Origin: Elusimicrobiota bacterium
GTDB lineage: Bacteria; Elusimicrobiota; Elusimicrobia; UBA1565; UBA9628
DNA length: 52,120 bases
Direction: 5' to 3'
Assembly: GCA_023249645.1 (NCBI GenBank)
Contig: JAHFCF010000019.1
Span: 1-52,120, forward strand
The notes under the pieces: model-generated
What the model saw: the letters and a program-made list of their open reading frames with translations, nothing else
What the model was told of the DNA's origin: nothing
The model's database searches: none
Program-made: the position numbers and the translations under genes
Part shown: piece after piece, positions 24,765 through 34,495 of the stretch
How the letters are laid out: the number at the start of each line of letters is the position of its first letter
How positions within the stretch are numbered: position 1 is the stretch's first letter

Positions 24765-25969
24765 TGAACCAGCGTTCCCACGCCGGGAATGAGCCACCAG
24801 CAGGTCAGCGTGCAGACCGAACCGATGAGGATGAGGACGGCCGCTGCGGCATAGGAAGGATCGGGAAGCGTCTGGAACGCGATCTTCAAGCGATCATAGA
24901 GCTGGCCGCCGACCGTGTTGGAAGCCCAGGCCGCTAGGTTGAAGACGGCCATGTAGACGGCGAAGGCCGTGGCCTCTACATGTTCCGGACAGGACTGGGC
25001 TGACAAGTCCATGAGAGCCAGCCGGAAGGTGACGCTGAAGAATCCCATGATGACGGTGATGATGGCCGCTGAGATAGGACCGAGATAGAGCAGGCACAAG
25101 AGGCTTGAGCTTGCGCCCAGCCATATCCCCGCGCGCAGGAAGTTGGAAGTCCCCCAGCGCTTGATCGTCGAGCCGAAGAAAGCGGCCCCTGCCACGCCGG
25201 CGGCGCAGCCCAAGGTGCTCAAGACCCCGATATAGATCGGGTCGAAGCGCAGAGCCTCGCTCTGATAGAAGAACTGGGCGGTCCCCAGGAATGGGTAGAA
25301 GTTCCAAAGGAAGATCATCAGGCACAGGACCCAGAAACGCTTGCTGCAGAAAAGCTCCCGGAGATGTCGCGCGCCTTCCCGTATCGGGGGCTCGCCTGGC
25401 ATCTCGTCGATCCAGACCGCGGAAGCGGCGATCAGGAGCGGAAAAAGAGCGGCCAAGGCGAAGACCGTGCGCATGGAGGCATGGGCAGCCAGCCAGCCGC
25501 CTCCCACGCCGGTCAAAACCAGCGTGGCGTAGAGCGTCCCGATCTGGACCGCCTGATAGGTCCCGGTCTTTCCTCCGGCCTTGCCTGTCTCGACCATCAC
25601 GGCGTCGCCGACCACGTCGCAGAGGGCGGTGGAGAAGTTGACGAGCGTGCACAAAGCCAGCAGCGGAGCGTAGCGGTAATGAGGAAACAAGGCCAGGGCC
25701 AGCCAGCTGGCTGTTCCCAAGGCCGCTCCCAAGATGAGATGCGGTCGGCGCAGTCTCCCGGCCAGGGGCACAAGGTCCGTCAAAAGCCCGAAGAGGGGCT
25801 TGATCAGGAAAGGGATTGTCATCCAGGCCACGAAAACGGCAGTTTCGCCGGGGCCGAGGTGCAGGCCGTCCTTGAGCAGGTAATTCAGAGGCTCATAGAC
25901 GAGCCCGCCCATGCCCTGGGCGAAGTAGTTCACGGCGCAGAAGAAATAGAGGCGGTCGAGGCGGTTCAC
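24746..25969 (-). CDS. BT1-like/MFS transporter
   Basis: A 407-residue protein with about 12 hydrophobic segments. NYFAQGMGGLVYEPLNYLLKD, PFLIKPLFGLLTD and CDVVGDAVMVE are typical of the folate-biopterin transporter (BT1) branch of the major facilitator superfamily. The substrate in bacteria is not known. It is the last of three minus-strand genes and starts three bases after the tatC stop. The final seven codons and stop fall within a dispersed repeat, so the C-terminus may have been replaced by repeat sequence. Confidence 0.8.
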   Translation of the reverse strand: MNRLDRLYFFCAVNYFAQGMGGLVYEPLNYLLKDGLHLGPGETAVFVAWMTIPFLIKPLFGLLTDLVPLAGRLRRPHLILGAALGTASWLALALFPHYRYAPLLALCTLVNFSTALCDVVGDAVMVETGKAGGKTGTYQAVQIGTLYATLVLTGVGGGWLAAHASMRTVFALAALFPLLIAASAVWIDEMPGEPPIREGARHLRELFCSKRFWVLCLMIFLWNFYPFLGTAQFFYQSEALRFDPIYIGVLSTLGCAAGVAGAAFFGSTIKRWGTSNFLRAGIWLGASSSLLCLLYLGPISAAIITVIMGFFSVTFRLALMDLSAQSCPEHVEATAFAVYMAVFNLAAWASNTVGGQLYDRLKIAFQTLPDPSYAAAAVLILIGSVCTLTCWWLIPGVGTLVQSRVKT

Positions 25970-25972
25970 GGT

Positions 25973-26689
25973 TTAGTTCAGGAAGAAAAGGGTCAGTTCG
26001 AAGACGATGATGGCCGGGATGGCTAGGGCCACCTGGGAGAAGGCGTCGGGCGGCGCCAGGACAGCGGCGACGATGAAGGCGAGCAGATAGACGTAGCGCC
26101 ATCGGCTCCTCAACGTGCGGCGGGAGACCAGACCCATCTGGTTGAGCGCGACCAGGACGATGGGAAGCTGGAAGACGGCGCCGAAGGAAAGCGCGAGGCT
26201 GACCACGAAGCCGAGATAGCCGGTCAGGGTCATCAGGGGACGGATCTCCGCGCTGCCGAAGGCCAGGAAGAATCGCATGGCCGCCGGGACGACGATGAAG
26301 ACGGCCAGTCCCGCGCCCAGGAGGAAGAGCAGATAGGACGCCGCTGCCAGGCCGAAGCAGAGGCGTCGGAATCTCGGACTCAGGGCCCGCGCCACGAAGA
26401 GCCAGACTTGGTAGAGGATGAAGGGCAGTGCCGCCACGAAGCCGAGGAAGGCCGCGGTCTTGATCCGCGTCAGGAAGGCCTCGGCCGGCTGCGTGAAGAC
26501 GACGCCGCCCGCGGCCTTGGCCATCCACGAGAGAATGGACGCGGACCAGGTGTAGCAGAAGAGCGATCCCAAAATCCACCAGAACAGGCTCTTTAAAAGC
26601 CTTTCGCGCAGGTCGATGAGATGCGCCGTTAGGGGTTCGGCGGGATCGCGCGAGAGCTCGTCGGCTTCTACCACAGCAGGCTGCGGCAT
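25973..26689 (-). CDS. tatC: Sec-independent translocase subunit TatC
   Basis: A 238-residue membrane protein with six hydrophobic segments. The N-terminal LTAHLIDLRERLLKSLFW is the TatC signature that binds twin-arginine signal peptides, followed by FTQPAEAFLTRIK and FVAALPFILYQVWLFV. No tatA or tatB is in the window. It overlaps the upstream cytidylyltransferase gene by 22 bases and is followed by the transporter gene, so all three are probably co-transcribed. Confidence 0.93.
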   Translation of the reverse strand: MPQPAVVEADELSRDPAEPLTAHLIDLRERLLKSLFWWILGSLFCYTWSASILSWMAKAAGGVVFTQPAEAFLTRIKTAAFLGFVAALPFILYQVWLFVARALSPRFRRLCFGLAAASYLLFLLGAGLAVFIVVPAAMRFFLAFGSAEIRPLMTLTGYLGFVVSLALSFGAVFQLPIVLVALNQMGLVSRRTLRSRWRYVYLLAFIVAAVLAPPDAFSQVALAIPAIIVFELTLFFLN

Positions 26690-27081
26690 GCGTGATGCTC
26701 CTCCTTGCCTGGACTCCAGGGCAGAGTCACGACACGGACCCCGAGACGGCGCGCGGAGGACTCGGTCGCTGCGTCAGGCATCTTCTGGTCGTAACCCAGA
26801 ACGATGATGTCCGGCCTTTCCCGCCGAAGGACCGCGGGGAAATCCTGGCGCGCGCCCACGATCACCTTGTCCGCCAGACCCAAGGCGCGCAGGGCGCGTA
26901 GGCGCTGCGCGGCGGGGAGGGCATTGGGTTTGCGGTTGTGCGCGTCATGGGTCAGGACGATCACGAGGCGGTCTCCCAAAGTCCTGGCCCAGCGCAGCAT
27001 GCAGATGTGCGCCCGGTGGACCCGGTTGTAGCAGCCCGAGACGAAGACCGTGATGGGCCGGCGTCGATCTTTTTTCTTCAA
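26668..27081 (-). CDS. Small cytidylyltransferase-like nucleotidyltransferase
   Basis: About 137 residues. The nucleotide-binding start is VFVSGCYNRVHRAHICML, where GCYNxxHxxH replaces the usual GTFDxxHxGH; both His are kept. LVIVLTHDAHNRKP and VLGYDQKMPD follow, as in FAD synthetase/TagD-like enzymes. I start at TTG 27081, since an extended -10 TGTTAAAAT lies ten bases upstream; TTG 27126 is in frame but weak. The substrate is unknown. It overlaps tatC and is the first gene of the minus-strand unit. Confidence 0.75.
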   Translation of the reverse strand: MKKKDRRRPITVFVSGCYNRVHRAHICMLRWARTLGDRLVIVLTHDAHNRKPNALPAAQRLRALRALGLADKVIVGARQDFPAVLRRERPDIIVLGYDQKMPDAATESSARRLGVRVVTLPWSPGKEEHHACRSLLW

Positions 27082-27141
27082 ATCTTTTTTGATTTTAACA
27101 TTTCCCGGGCCAAAGACCCAGCTCAAGTGAATTTTTCTCGA

Positions 27142-27244
27142 ACATTTGCCGGCAAATGTAACAATCGCTAGAGAGAAAAATCATCCAACTGTGGGCGCCC
27201 GCAGTTGATCGGGAAATTTGACGAACTGTCGCCGGCGATAGTTC
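27142..27244. repeat. Cluster of three loopless palindromes
   Basis: 27142-27159: 18 bp perfect (arm ACATTTGCC). 27186-27207: 22 bp with one T-G mismatch (left arm CAACTGTGGGC). 27223-27244: 22 bp with one G-T mismatch (left arm GAACTGTCGCC). Both mismatches would still pair in RNA. They lie in the 300-bp gap between the minus-strand cytidylyltransferase unit and the plus-strand subtilase, which holds no gene. Confidence 0.88.
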
Positions 27245-27310
27245 ACCGACTGGTATCCTGCAGGAACTTTAGATGGGTGAGCTGTTATCGAGTAATACAG
27301 GTCTGGGTCA

Positions 27311-27336
27311 AAAGACCTATGACGGCGTAGGTCTTT
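27311..27336 (+). repeat. 9-bp hairpin upstream of the subtilase gene
   Basis: AAAGACCTA (27311-27319) and TAGGTCTTT (27328-27336) flank an 8-nt loop. The element resembles the one at 23435-23460 in arm sequence, loop length and distance to the gene (49 versus 47 bases). Confidence 0.75.
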
Positions 27337-27385
27337 GGTCCCTTTCAGGATCTTGCAGACTTTTTAAGCTAAAGGTAGGGCTACG

Positions 27386-28588
27386 ATGAATTCATTTCTC
27401 ACCCTGTTCCTCATTCTCCCCTCCGTTCTGGAGGCCAAGACTTGTCCGGCTGATGCCAAGGACCTTTCACGCCGCATCGTGTCCTGCCGGCCGGAGTTTA
27501 CCATGCCTGAGTGCCGCGCCAGCGTGGAAGACATGGCCTGTTCCGTCGTGCGCGAGCTCGACACCATCCACGCCCTGGTCATCACTCTGCCGAAAGAGGA
27601 GGTGTCCATGAGCGCGGCCCTCCTGGCCGAGCGCCCGCAGATCCGGCGCTGGGAAGACGACCGCTACGTGGAGAACTGGATCAAGGACTCCAGCGGATTT
27701 CCGCCATCTAAGAAAACAGTTTCTTCTTTCTCGATGAAGGAGCTTTCAGCCGCAGACCAAGAACAACCCTGGGGCATCGTCCGCCTCCACGCGGCCCAGG
27801 CCTGGTCCAGAACCATAGGGAAAGGCGTCAAGGTCGCGGTCCTGGATACGGGCATCGATTCCAGACACCCGGACCTCGCGGCCAACGTCCGCGGGGGAGT
27901 CAATCTTCGAGACCCGCAGCAGCCCCAGTCCATCCAAGACGAACAGGGTCACGGCACGCACGTGGCGGGGATCATCGCGGCGGCCCGCGACGGCCAAGGC
28001 GTGGTCGGCGTGGCTCCCCAGGCGGCGCTCTACTCAGTGAAAGTCCTCGATCCCAAGGGGGGCGGGAACTACTCCGACATCATCGCGGGCATCGATTGGT
28101 GCGTGAAGAACAGGATGCAGGTGGTCAATCTCAGCCTGGGCGCTCCGGACGGCATGGAGTCGCTCCACGAAGCGGTCATCAAGGCCAAGGAGGCCGGGCT
28201 CGTCATCGTGGCCGCCGCCGGCAACGACTCGGGCGGTCCGACCGATTATCCAGCGGCCTATGCCGAGACCATCGCGGTCTCCGCCTCGGATCAGAAGGAC
28301 GGCTTCGCCGGATTCTCCAACCGGGTCTCTGCCGTCGATTTCATCGCGCCCGGCACCGACATCCAGTCGGATAAGATCGGGGGAGGAGTCATCAGCCATT
28401 CCGGCACATCCATGGCGACTCCGCACATGGCCGGCTTGGCGGCACTGGCGATCGCCTCGGGCGCCAACGGCCTGGCCGAAGTCAGGCGCGCGCTGCGAAG
28501 CGCCGCTTCGCCGCTGCCGGGCCTTTCGGCCTCCCAGCAAGGCTGCGGCCTGGTGGATGCAGGCAAGCTCGTCCACGAGTCATTTTGA
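27386..28588 (+). CDS. Secreted subtilisin-like serine protease (S8)
   Basis: A 400-residue subtilase with a short signal peptide (FLTLFLILPSVLEA), a propeptide of about 115 residues with inhibitor-like sequence (IHALVITLPKEEV) and the catalytic domain. Asp154 lies in VLDTGID, His189 in GHGTHVAG and Ser342 in GTSMATPH; the oxyanion Asn is in AAAGNDSGG. A purine-rich AAAGGTAGGG (27371-27380) may act as Shine-Dalgarno. The upstream gap contains palindromes and a hairpin. Probably extracellular or periplasmic. Confidence 0.93.
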   Translation: MNSFLTLFLILPSVLEAKTCPADAKDLSRRIVSCRPEFTMPECRASVEDMACSVVRELDTIHALVITLPKEEVSMSAALLAERPQIRRWEDDRYVENWIKDSSGFPPSKKTVSSFSMKELSAADQEQPWGIVRLHAAQAWSRTIGKGVKVAVLDTGIDSRHPDLAANVRGGVNLRDPQQPQSIQDEQGHGTHVAGIIAAARDGQGVVGVAPQAALYSVKVLDPKGGGNYSDIIAGIDWCVKNRMQVVNLSLGAPDGMESLHEAVIKAKEAGLVIVAAAGNDSGGPTDYPAAYAETIAVSASDQKDGFAGFSNRVSAVDFIAPGTDIQSDKIGGGVISHSGTSMATPHMAGLAALAIASGANGLAEVRRALRSAASPLPGLSASQQGCGLVDAGKLVHESF

Positions 28589-28594
28589 TATACT
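28586..28594 (+). promoter_or_regulatory. Extended -10 box of the SDR gene
   Basis: TGATATACT (TG-n-TATACT) overlaps the end of the subtilase gene and lies nine bases before GTG 28604. This gives a very short or absent leader. Confidence 0.5.
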
Positions 28595-28603
28595 CGTCGG
28601 ACA

Positions 28604-29332
28604 GTGACCAAAGACATCGCGGTCGTGACCGGCGCCTCGGGAGGGCTCGGCCGGGCCATTGCCCGGGTCCTCCATGAGAAAAGCCAAGGTCGGCTGCGTC
28701 TGGCCCTGCATGCGCACAGGAATCCGAAGAGCGCCCAAGAGCTTTCCCGCCTGATCCCGAAGTCCTTCGTCGTGACGGCGGACCTCTCCACTGGAGAGGG
28801 GCGCCGCGCCCTTCTCGAACAAGTCCTTTCCCAAGGCCAGCCCAAGGTCCTCGTCAATAATGCCGGGATCGACAAGCCTTATGAAGCAGCCCTGCTGATC
28901 AAGGAAGAATCTTTCGACCGTCTCTTCAGCGTCAACCTCAAGGCTCCGGCCTTCCTCATGAAGCTCTTCGGAAAGGAGATGATGAGCTCCGGCGGCGGCG
29001 TCATCGTGAACATCAGCTCCGCTTTGGCTCACCACGCCTTGACGGGCAGCGGCCTTTACCGCGCCACGAAAGCGGCTCTGGAGGAGCTGACCAAGCAGTT
29101 CGCCTGCGAGCTGGGACGCGCGCAGGTGCGCGTGAATGCGGTCTCCCCCGGGTTCATCGAGACTCCCATGACGGCGGACGTGCCCGCGCCCGTGCGCGAG
29201 CGCATCCGCGGCGCGGCCGCCCTGCAGCGCCTGGCCACTCCGGAATCCGTGGCCTTGGCCGTCTGGCAGCTCGTCGATAACGACGCCTTGACCGGCGTCG
29301 TCTTAGCCGTCGACGGCGGCATGGACCTCTGA
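28604..29332 (+). CDS. fabG: Short-chain dehydrogenase/reductase, FabG-like
   Basis: A 242-residue classical SDR with the cofactor loop VTGASGGLGRAI, NNAG, catalytic Ser in NISSAL, Tyr-x3-Lys in YRATKAAL, and the C-terminal AVDGGM typical of FabG. Likely a 3-oxoacyl-ACP reductase, using NADP(H). It starts at GTG 28604 close behind a -10 box, with no Shine-Dalgarno. A malonyltransferase-like gene follows after four bases, which supports an acyl-chain role. Confidence 0.85.
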   Translation: MTKDIAVVTGASGGLGRAIARVLHEKSQGRLRLALHAHRNPKSAQELSRLIPKSFVVTADLSTGEGRRALLEQVLSQGQPKVLVNNAGIDKPYEAALLIKEESFDRLFSVNLKAPAFLMKLFGKEMMSSGGGVIVNISSALAHHALTGSGLYRATKAALEELTKQFACELGRAQVRVNAVSPGFIETPMTADVPAPVRERIRGAAALQRLATPESVALAVWQLVDNDALTGVVLAVDGGMDL

Positions 29333-29336
29333 TCCC

Positions 29337-30260
29337 ATGAACGGCCCTTTCTGCCTCCTCTTCGCCGGGCAATCCATCCAGGTCCCCGGGATGTGCGGCG
29401 AGCTTTGGAAATTCAACGCGGCCAAGGAGATCCTCGAGCGCCTCAAGCCTTCCCTGGGCGACGATCTGGAATTCATAACGACCGAGATGCCCAGTCAGGA
29501 CTTGGACCGCACCTTCAACGCCCAGCGCGCCATCCATGCCCATCATCTGGGCCACTGGTTCGCCTACAAGGCCATGCATCCGGACATCGATCTCTCCGGA
29601 GCCATCGGACATTCCCTGGGCGTGGTCGCGGCTTTGGTGGCGGCCGGCGCTATGAGCGTGGAGGATTCCGGGGTCTTCGTGCGGGCCCGAGCGCAGGCCT
29701 TCTCGGACGCCTGCCGAAGCTTCCCGGAGCCGCAGGGCTTGGCCGCCGTCATCGCCGAGGACATCTCCGCCTTTGAAGAAAAGATCAACGCCTTTCCCGG
29801 CGTGTCTTGGGCCCTCCACAACACCCGCAGCCGCGGGACCATCGGCGGCCGTGTCGCCGACCTCGAAGCTTTCGCCGCGCATGCCAAAAAAGAGGGCTGG
29901 CCTCTGAAGGTCCTCAGCCTCCGGGCCGAGGGTCCCTTCCACACGCCCGGATTTTCCTCATGCAAAAGCGTTTTGAAAACCGCTTTGGAGAAGATCCGGA
30001 TCCAGGAGCCGCAAGTCCCGGTCTTCATGGGAACATCCGGCAAGGCGGAGCATGATCCCCGGCGCATCCGGGAGCTCCTGGCGGATCAGGCCGACCATCG
30101 GGAGAGGTATCTGGACGCCGTGCGCTCGGCTTATGACACGGGCCGCCGGAGTTTCCTGGAGGTCTCTTTCCAGCCTCAGCTCTCGATTTGGCTGAGCGAC
30201 CAGATCCTGGATCCCGCTCTCAGCATCCTGGCTGTCAGAACCGAGGACCTGCGTGCCTGA
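29337..30260 (+). CDS. Malonyl-CoA:ACP acyltransferase-like protein
   Basis: A 307-residue acyltransferase of the FabD fold. The nucleophile Ser lies in GHSLGVVAAL and the catalytic His in EGPFHTPGF. The N-terminal FPGQG of FabD is replaced by FAGQSIQV, and the usual Q-P-A segment reads NAQRAI. It follows the FabG-like gene closely and overlaps the HEAT gene by eight bases. No ketosynthase or acyl carrier protein is in the window, so it may serve a specialised acyl pathway instead of housekeeping fatty-acid synthesis. Confidence 0.78.
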   Translation: MNGPFCLLFAGQSIQVPGMCGELWKFNAAKEILERLKPSLGDDLEFITTEMPSQDLDRTFNAQRAIHAHHLGHWFAYKAMHPDIDLSGAIGHSLGVVAALVAAGAMSVEDSGVFVRARAQAFSDACRSFPEPQGLAAVIAEDISAFEEKINAFPGVSWALHNTRSRGTIGGRVADLEAFAAHAKKEGWPLKVLSLRAEGPFHTPGFSSCKSVLKTALEKIRIQEPQVPVFMGTSGKAEHDPRRIRELLADQADHRERYLDAVRSAYDTGRRSFLEVSFQPQLSIWLSDQILDPALSILAVRTEDLRA

Positions 30261-31074
30261 ACAGAGGCGTCTCTTCTTCGCCGGCGTTCTGGCCTGCGCC
30301 CTGGCCGCGCCGCTCCAAGGGACGCAGCCGGCATCCATCGCCGTGTCCTCGGCCAACATCGATGCGCTCATCCAGGATATGCGTCGCGTTGAAGACCCGC
30401 CCATGCGCCTCGACGCCGTGCGCGTCCTCAGCGGGTCAGCCTACAAGGGTCCGCTGGCCTTCAAGGCCCTGTCCTGGGCCATGCAGAACGATCTCAACAA
30501 CGACGTCCGCCAGGCGGCCGCCGTCGCGTTGATGGACTACGACAGCGGCGAGACGCTTCCCCTCCTGGAAAAATTCCTGCGCGAGGAGATCGGCGACGAG
30601 GTGCGCCGCTCGGTCTGCGCGGCCTTGGCCTCGGCGCCGGCCTATGCCTCCAATCGGGGGGCGACGACCTTGCTTGCGGAGCGTCTGGGCGAGGACCCCT
30701 CGGCGCTCGTGCGCCTCTCCCTCATCGATGACCTCCTCCGGCGCCAGGATCCGGCGGCCTTGGAGAGCCTCAAGCGCGATGCGCAAAAAGACGACGACAA
30801 ATCCGTGCGCGCCGCGGCCTGGGCCGCCCATAAAAAAATCGCCGCTCCGCGCAAGGTCCGCGAGGCCAAGACCGCAAAGCCTGCGCCGCCGTCTTACAAC
30901 GCCGTCAAGGGCGTGGATCATTGCCCGCTCGGCTTCGGCTGGTGCGAATGCGGCCGCCCCCCTCTGAAGATCAAGGCCCGCTGCGTCCAGCGCGAGGATT
31001 GCGAATATTCTTTTTTCAACAGCTACAAGCGCCAGGGCTTCGACTGCTCCTGGAACGGGGAGAACATCGAATAA
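30253..31074 (+). CDS. Secreted HEAT-repeat protein with Cys-rich C-terminus
   Basis: A 273-residue protein from GTG 30253. It has a short signal-like N-terminus (FFAGVLACALAAPLQG), four or five HEAT/armadillo-type repeats around residues 35-200 (DVRQAAAVALMDYDSG, EVRRSVCAALASAP, SVRAAAWAAHKKI), a Lys/Pro-rich linker and a final 50-residue segment with six Cys (DHCPLGFGWCECG, CVQREDCEY, FDCSW). The C-terminal part suggests disulphides, consistent with export. It overlaps the acyltransferase by eight bases. Function unknown. Confidence 0.75.
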   Translation: MPEQRRLFFAGVLACALAAPLQGTQPASIAVSSANIDALIQDMRRVEDPPMRLDAVRVLSGSAYKGPLAFKALSWAMQNDLNNDVRQAAAVALMDYDSGETLPLLEKFLREEIGDEVRRSVCAALASAPAYASNRGATTLLAERLGEDPSALVRLSLIDDLLRRQDPAALESLKRDAQKDDDKSVRAAAWAAHKKIAAPRKVREAKTAKPAPPSYNAVKGVDHCPLGFGWCECGRPPLKIKARCVQREDCEYSFFNSYKRQGFDCSWNGENIE

Positions 31075-31075
31075 C

Positions 31076-32773
<1,698 letters not shown>

Positions 32774-32834
32774 TACCAGGTAGTCACTAATGATACTTAT
32801 TGAGCTTGGGCTGGCAAAAAGAACGTTCTGGGGC

Positions 32835-32840
32835 TATACT
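32835..32840 (+). promoter_or_regulatory. -10 box of the first HExxxH gene
   Basis: GGGGCTATACT ends 17 bases before ATG 32858. The same arrangement (GGGGTTATACT, 17 bases) precedes the second copy, so the promoter was duplicated with the gene. Confidence 0.55.
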
Positions 32841-32857
32841 GCGCTCAAGGATACCCT

Positions 32858-34420
32858 ATGCGTCCGATCTTGAAGCGAGCGTTCTTCGCGGCGTTGCTGT
32901 CTGCGTTCTGGAGCATCCCCGTTTTTTCAGGAGTCGCGCCACAACAGCTCAGGCCTGAGGAGCCGTTCGATCTGCGGACGCCTCCCGGGCTGTTGCCCGG
33001 TGAGCTCAACCATCTCTCTCAGGTGGGATATCACAGCCAAGGGTCCTATCTCGTTGACTTCGCCAAGACACCCGCGACCACGGCGCAGATCCAGGCATTG
33101 CTCAAGACCTATGCCCAAGAGCGGGTGCTCCGGCTTCGCAGCGTGCTCGCCGCCGGCGCGCTGAGCAAGGAGGATAAAAAAGAAGCGCTCCTGCTCTACT
33201 CCACGCGCCCGGCGTTCCTGCCCCTGAAAGATCGAAGATTCCTCGCTTCCATCAATCCCATGATCACGGGCAAGCTCCCTGACAATCTGGCGTTCGGCGA
33301 GAGGGCCGACCCGGGCGCGGCAGGGCTGGTCCTGGCCGGCCAGGACAACCTCTCCGAGCGCTTCATGCGTCAAGTGAAGCTGTCCGGGGATGCGCGGGAG
33401 CAAGAGGCCCTGAAAGAGTCCATGGGCCTTCTGCTTGCGACTCCGACGGGGAGACAACTTGCCGAAGAGTTCATCAAGACCGGGACCCCGGCGCGCATCT
33501 CTTTTGTGGAGATCCCCGGCTCGACGGTCCTCGTGGAAAATGGAAAGAAGTTATTCTACGCCTCCGGCGGCGAGTCGGACTTCTCTGGGAACACCTGGGC
33601 CGTCAGGGTCAACCGCGATTATCTCGAGACGGATCTGGTCTTTCGGCAGCAATACATGCCCGCGACCATCGGCCATGAACTTCTGGGCCACGGATTGGAA
33701 TCGGCCAAGGCTGAAAAGGCTGGAGTCCTGGAAGCTTACAACGGCTGGTATGAAGGCAATGAAACCAACGCCAGTCTGGTGGGGTGGAGCGTTGCCGCCG
33801 AGCTTGGCAACAAACTGGATGATATGTACATGTGGAACTACCTCAAGAATCCCAAGCAGTATTATGCGGACACTCAGATCGACTCGCTCGATTACTCCAC
33901 GCAATTCAGCCGGGACGATATCCAGGATCCGCTCGGCACCCTGGCCATGCGTCGGATGCGCGCCCAAAAAGAGATGTTCAATGTCTACGCCGCCGTCACG
34001 GAGCAGGAGGCTCTGCGCCCGCTCATCGAGCATTTCATCACGGTCCATCGGGTGAGTCGCGCCGCATTCCATGCCCTGATAGAGGATATCGATAATGCCA
34101 CTCAAAAAAATACGCCTTTCGCCAACTATAAGGAGATTGAAGCCGTCGTAAAGCATCTGGATGAAGTTTTTAAGGAATACAATAGCGTGGAAGGCGCCGC
34201 CAAGATCAAGCGCGTGCAGGCACAGTTTGCCAACGACTTCTTCGCGCAGCAGGAACAGCAAGTCGCATCGCGTACAGAGTACCTGCGCCATCTGGTGCAA
34301 GGCAAGGCGTATGAACCTTTCTCTCCTCCCGCGCCTGGCCAGATCACTCGCGCGACATTCGACAAGATGATTGCTGAAGATAAGCTCACGCATCCGGATG
34401 TTTATCGAAGTGCCAGGTAG
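32858..34420 (+). CDS. Secreted HExxxH-motif protein, tandem copy 1
   Basis: A 520-residue protein that I cannot assign to a named family. It has a signal peptide (LKRAFFAALLSAFWSIPVFS), a conserved PFDLRTPPGLLPGEL segment after it, and a central TIGHELLGHGLE with His273, Glu274 and His278. This is one residue longer than the zincin motif HExxH. A second acidic cluster (YNGWYEGNETNASLVGW) follows about 30 residues later and could give a third ligand. The rest is helical. The neighbouring gene is a paralogue with the same motif and promoter. A metallopeptidase-like role is plausible but unproven. Confidence 0.7.
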   Translation: MRPILKRAFFAALLSAFWSIPVFSGVAPQQLRPEEPFDLRTPPGLLPGELNHLSQVGYHSQGSYLVDFAKTPATTAQIQALLKTYAQERVLRLRSVLAAGALSKEDKKEALLLYSTRPAFLPLKDRRFLASINPMITGKLPDNLAFGERADPGAAGLVLAGQDNLSERFMRQVKLSGDAREQEALKESMGLLLATPTGRQLAEEFIKTGTPARISFVEIPGSTVLVENGKKLFYASGGESDFSGNTWAVRVNRDYLETDLVFRQQYMPATIGHELLGHGLESAKAEKAGVLEAYNGWYEGNETNASLVGWSVAAELGNKLDDMYMWNYLKNPKQYYADTQIDSLDYSTQFSRDDIQDPLGTLAMRRMRAQKEMFNVYAAVTEQEALRPLIEHFITVHRVSRAAFHALIEDIDNATQKNTPFANYKEIEAVVKHLDEVFKEYNSVEGAAKIKRVQAQFANDFFAQQEQQVASRTEYLRHLVQGKAYEPFSPPAPGQITRATFDKMIAEDKLTHPDVYRSAR

Positions 34421-34472
34421 TAGTTGAGGTAACTTATTGAAATTCAGGCTGGCGGAAAATACCTTTTGGGGT

Positions 34473-34478
34473 TATACT
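34473..34478 (+). promoter_or_regulatory. -10 box of the second HExxxH gene
   Basis: GGGGTTATACT ends 17 bases before ATG 34496; it parallels the element before copy 1. The preceding 60 bases are also similar between the copies (CTTATTGA..., GGCTGGC...). Confidence 0.55.
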
Positions 34479-34495
34479 TAGTCGCGAGATATCTT

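Noticed and set aside
32811-32834. Sigma-54 promoter (CTGGCA...) before the first HExxxH gene
   Set aside because: There is no GC at the required -12 spacing. The TATACT box conserved in both copies explains the region better.
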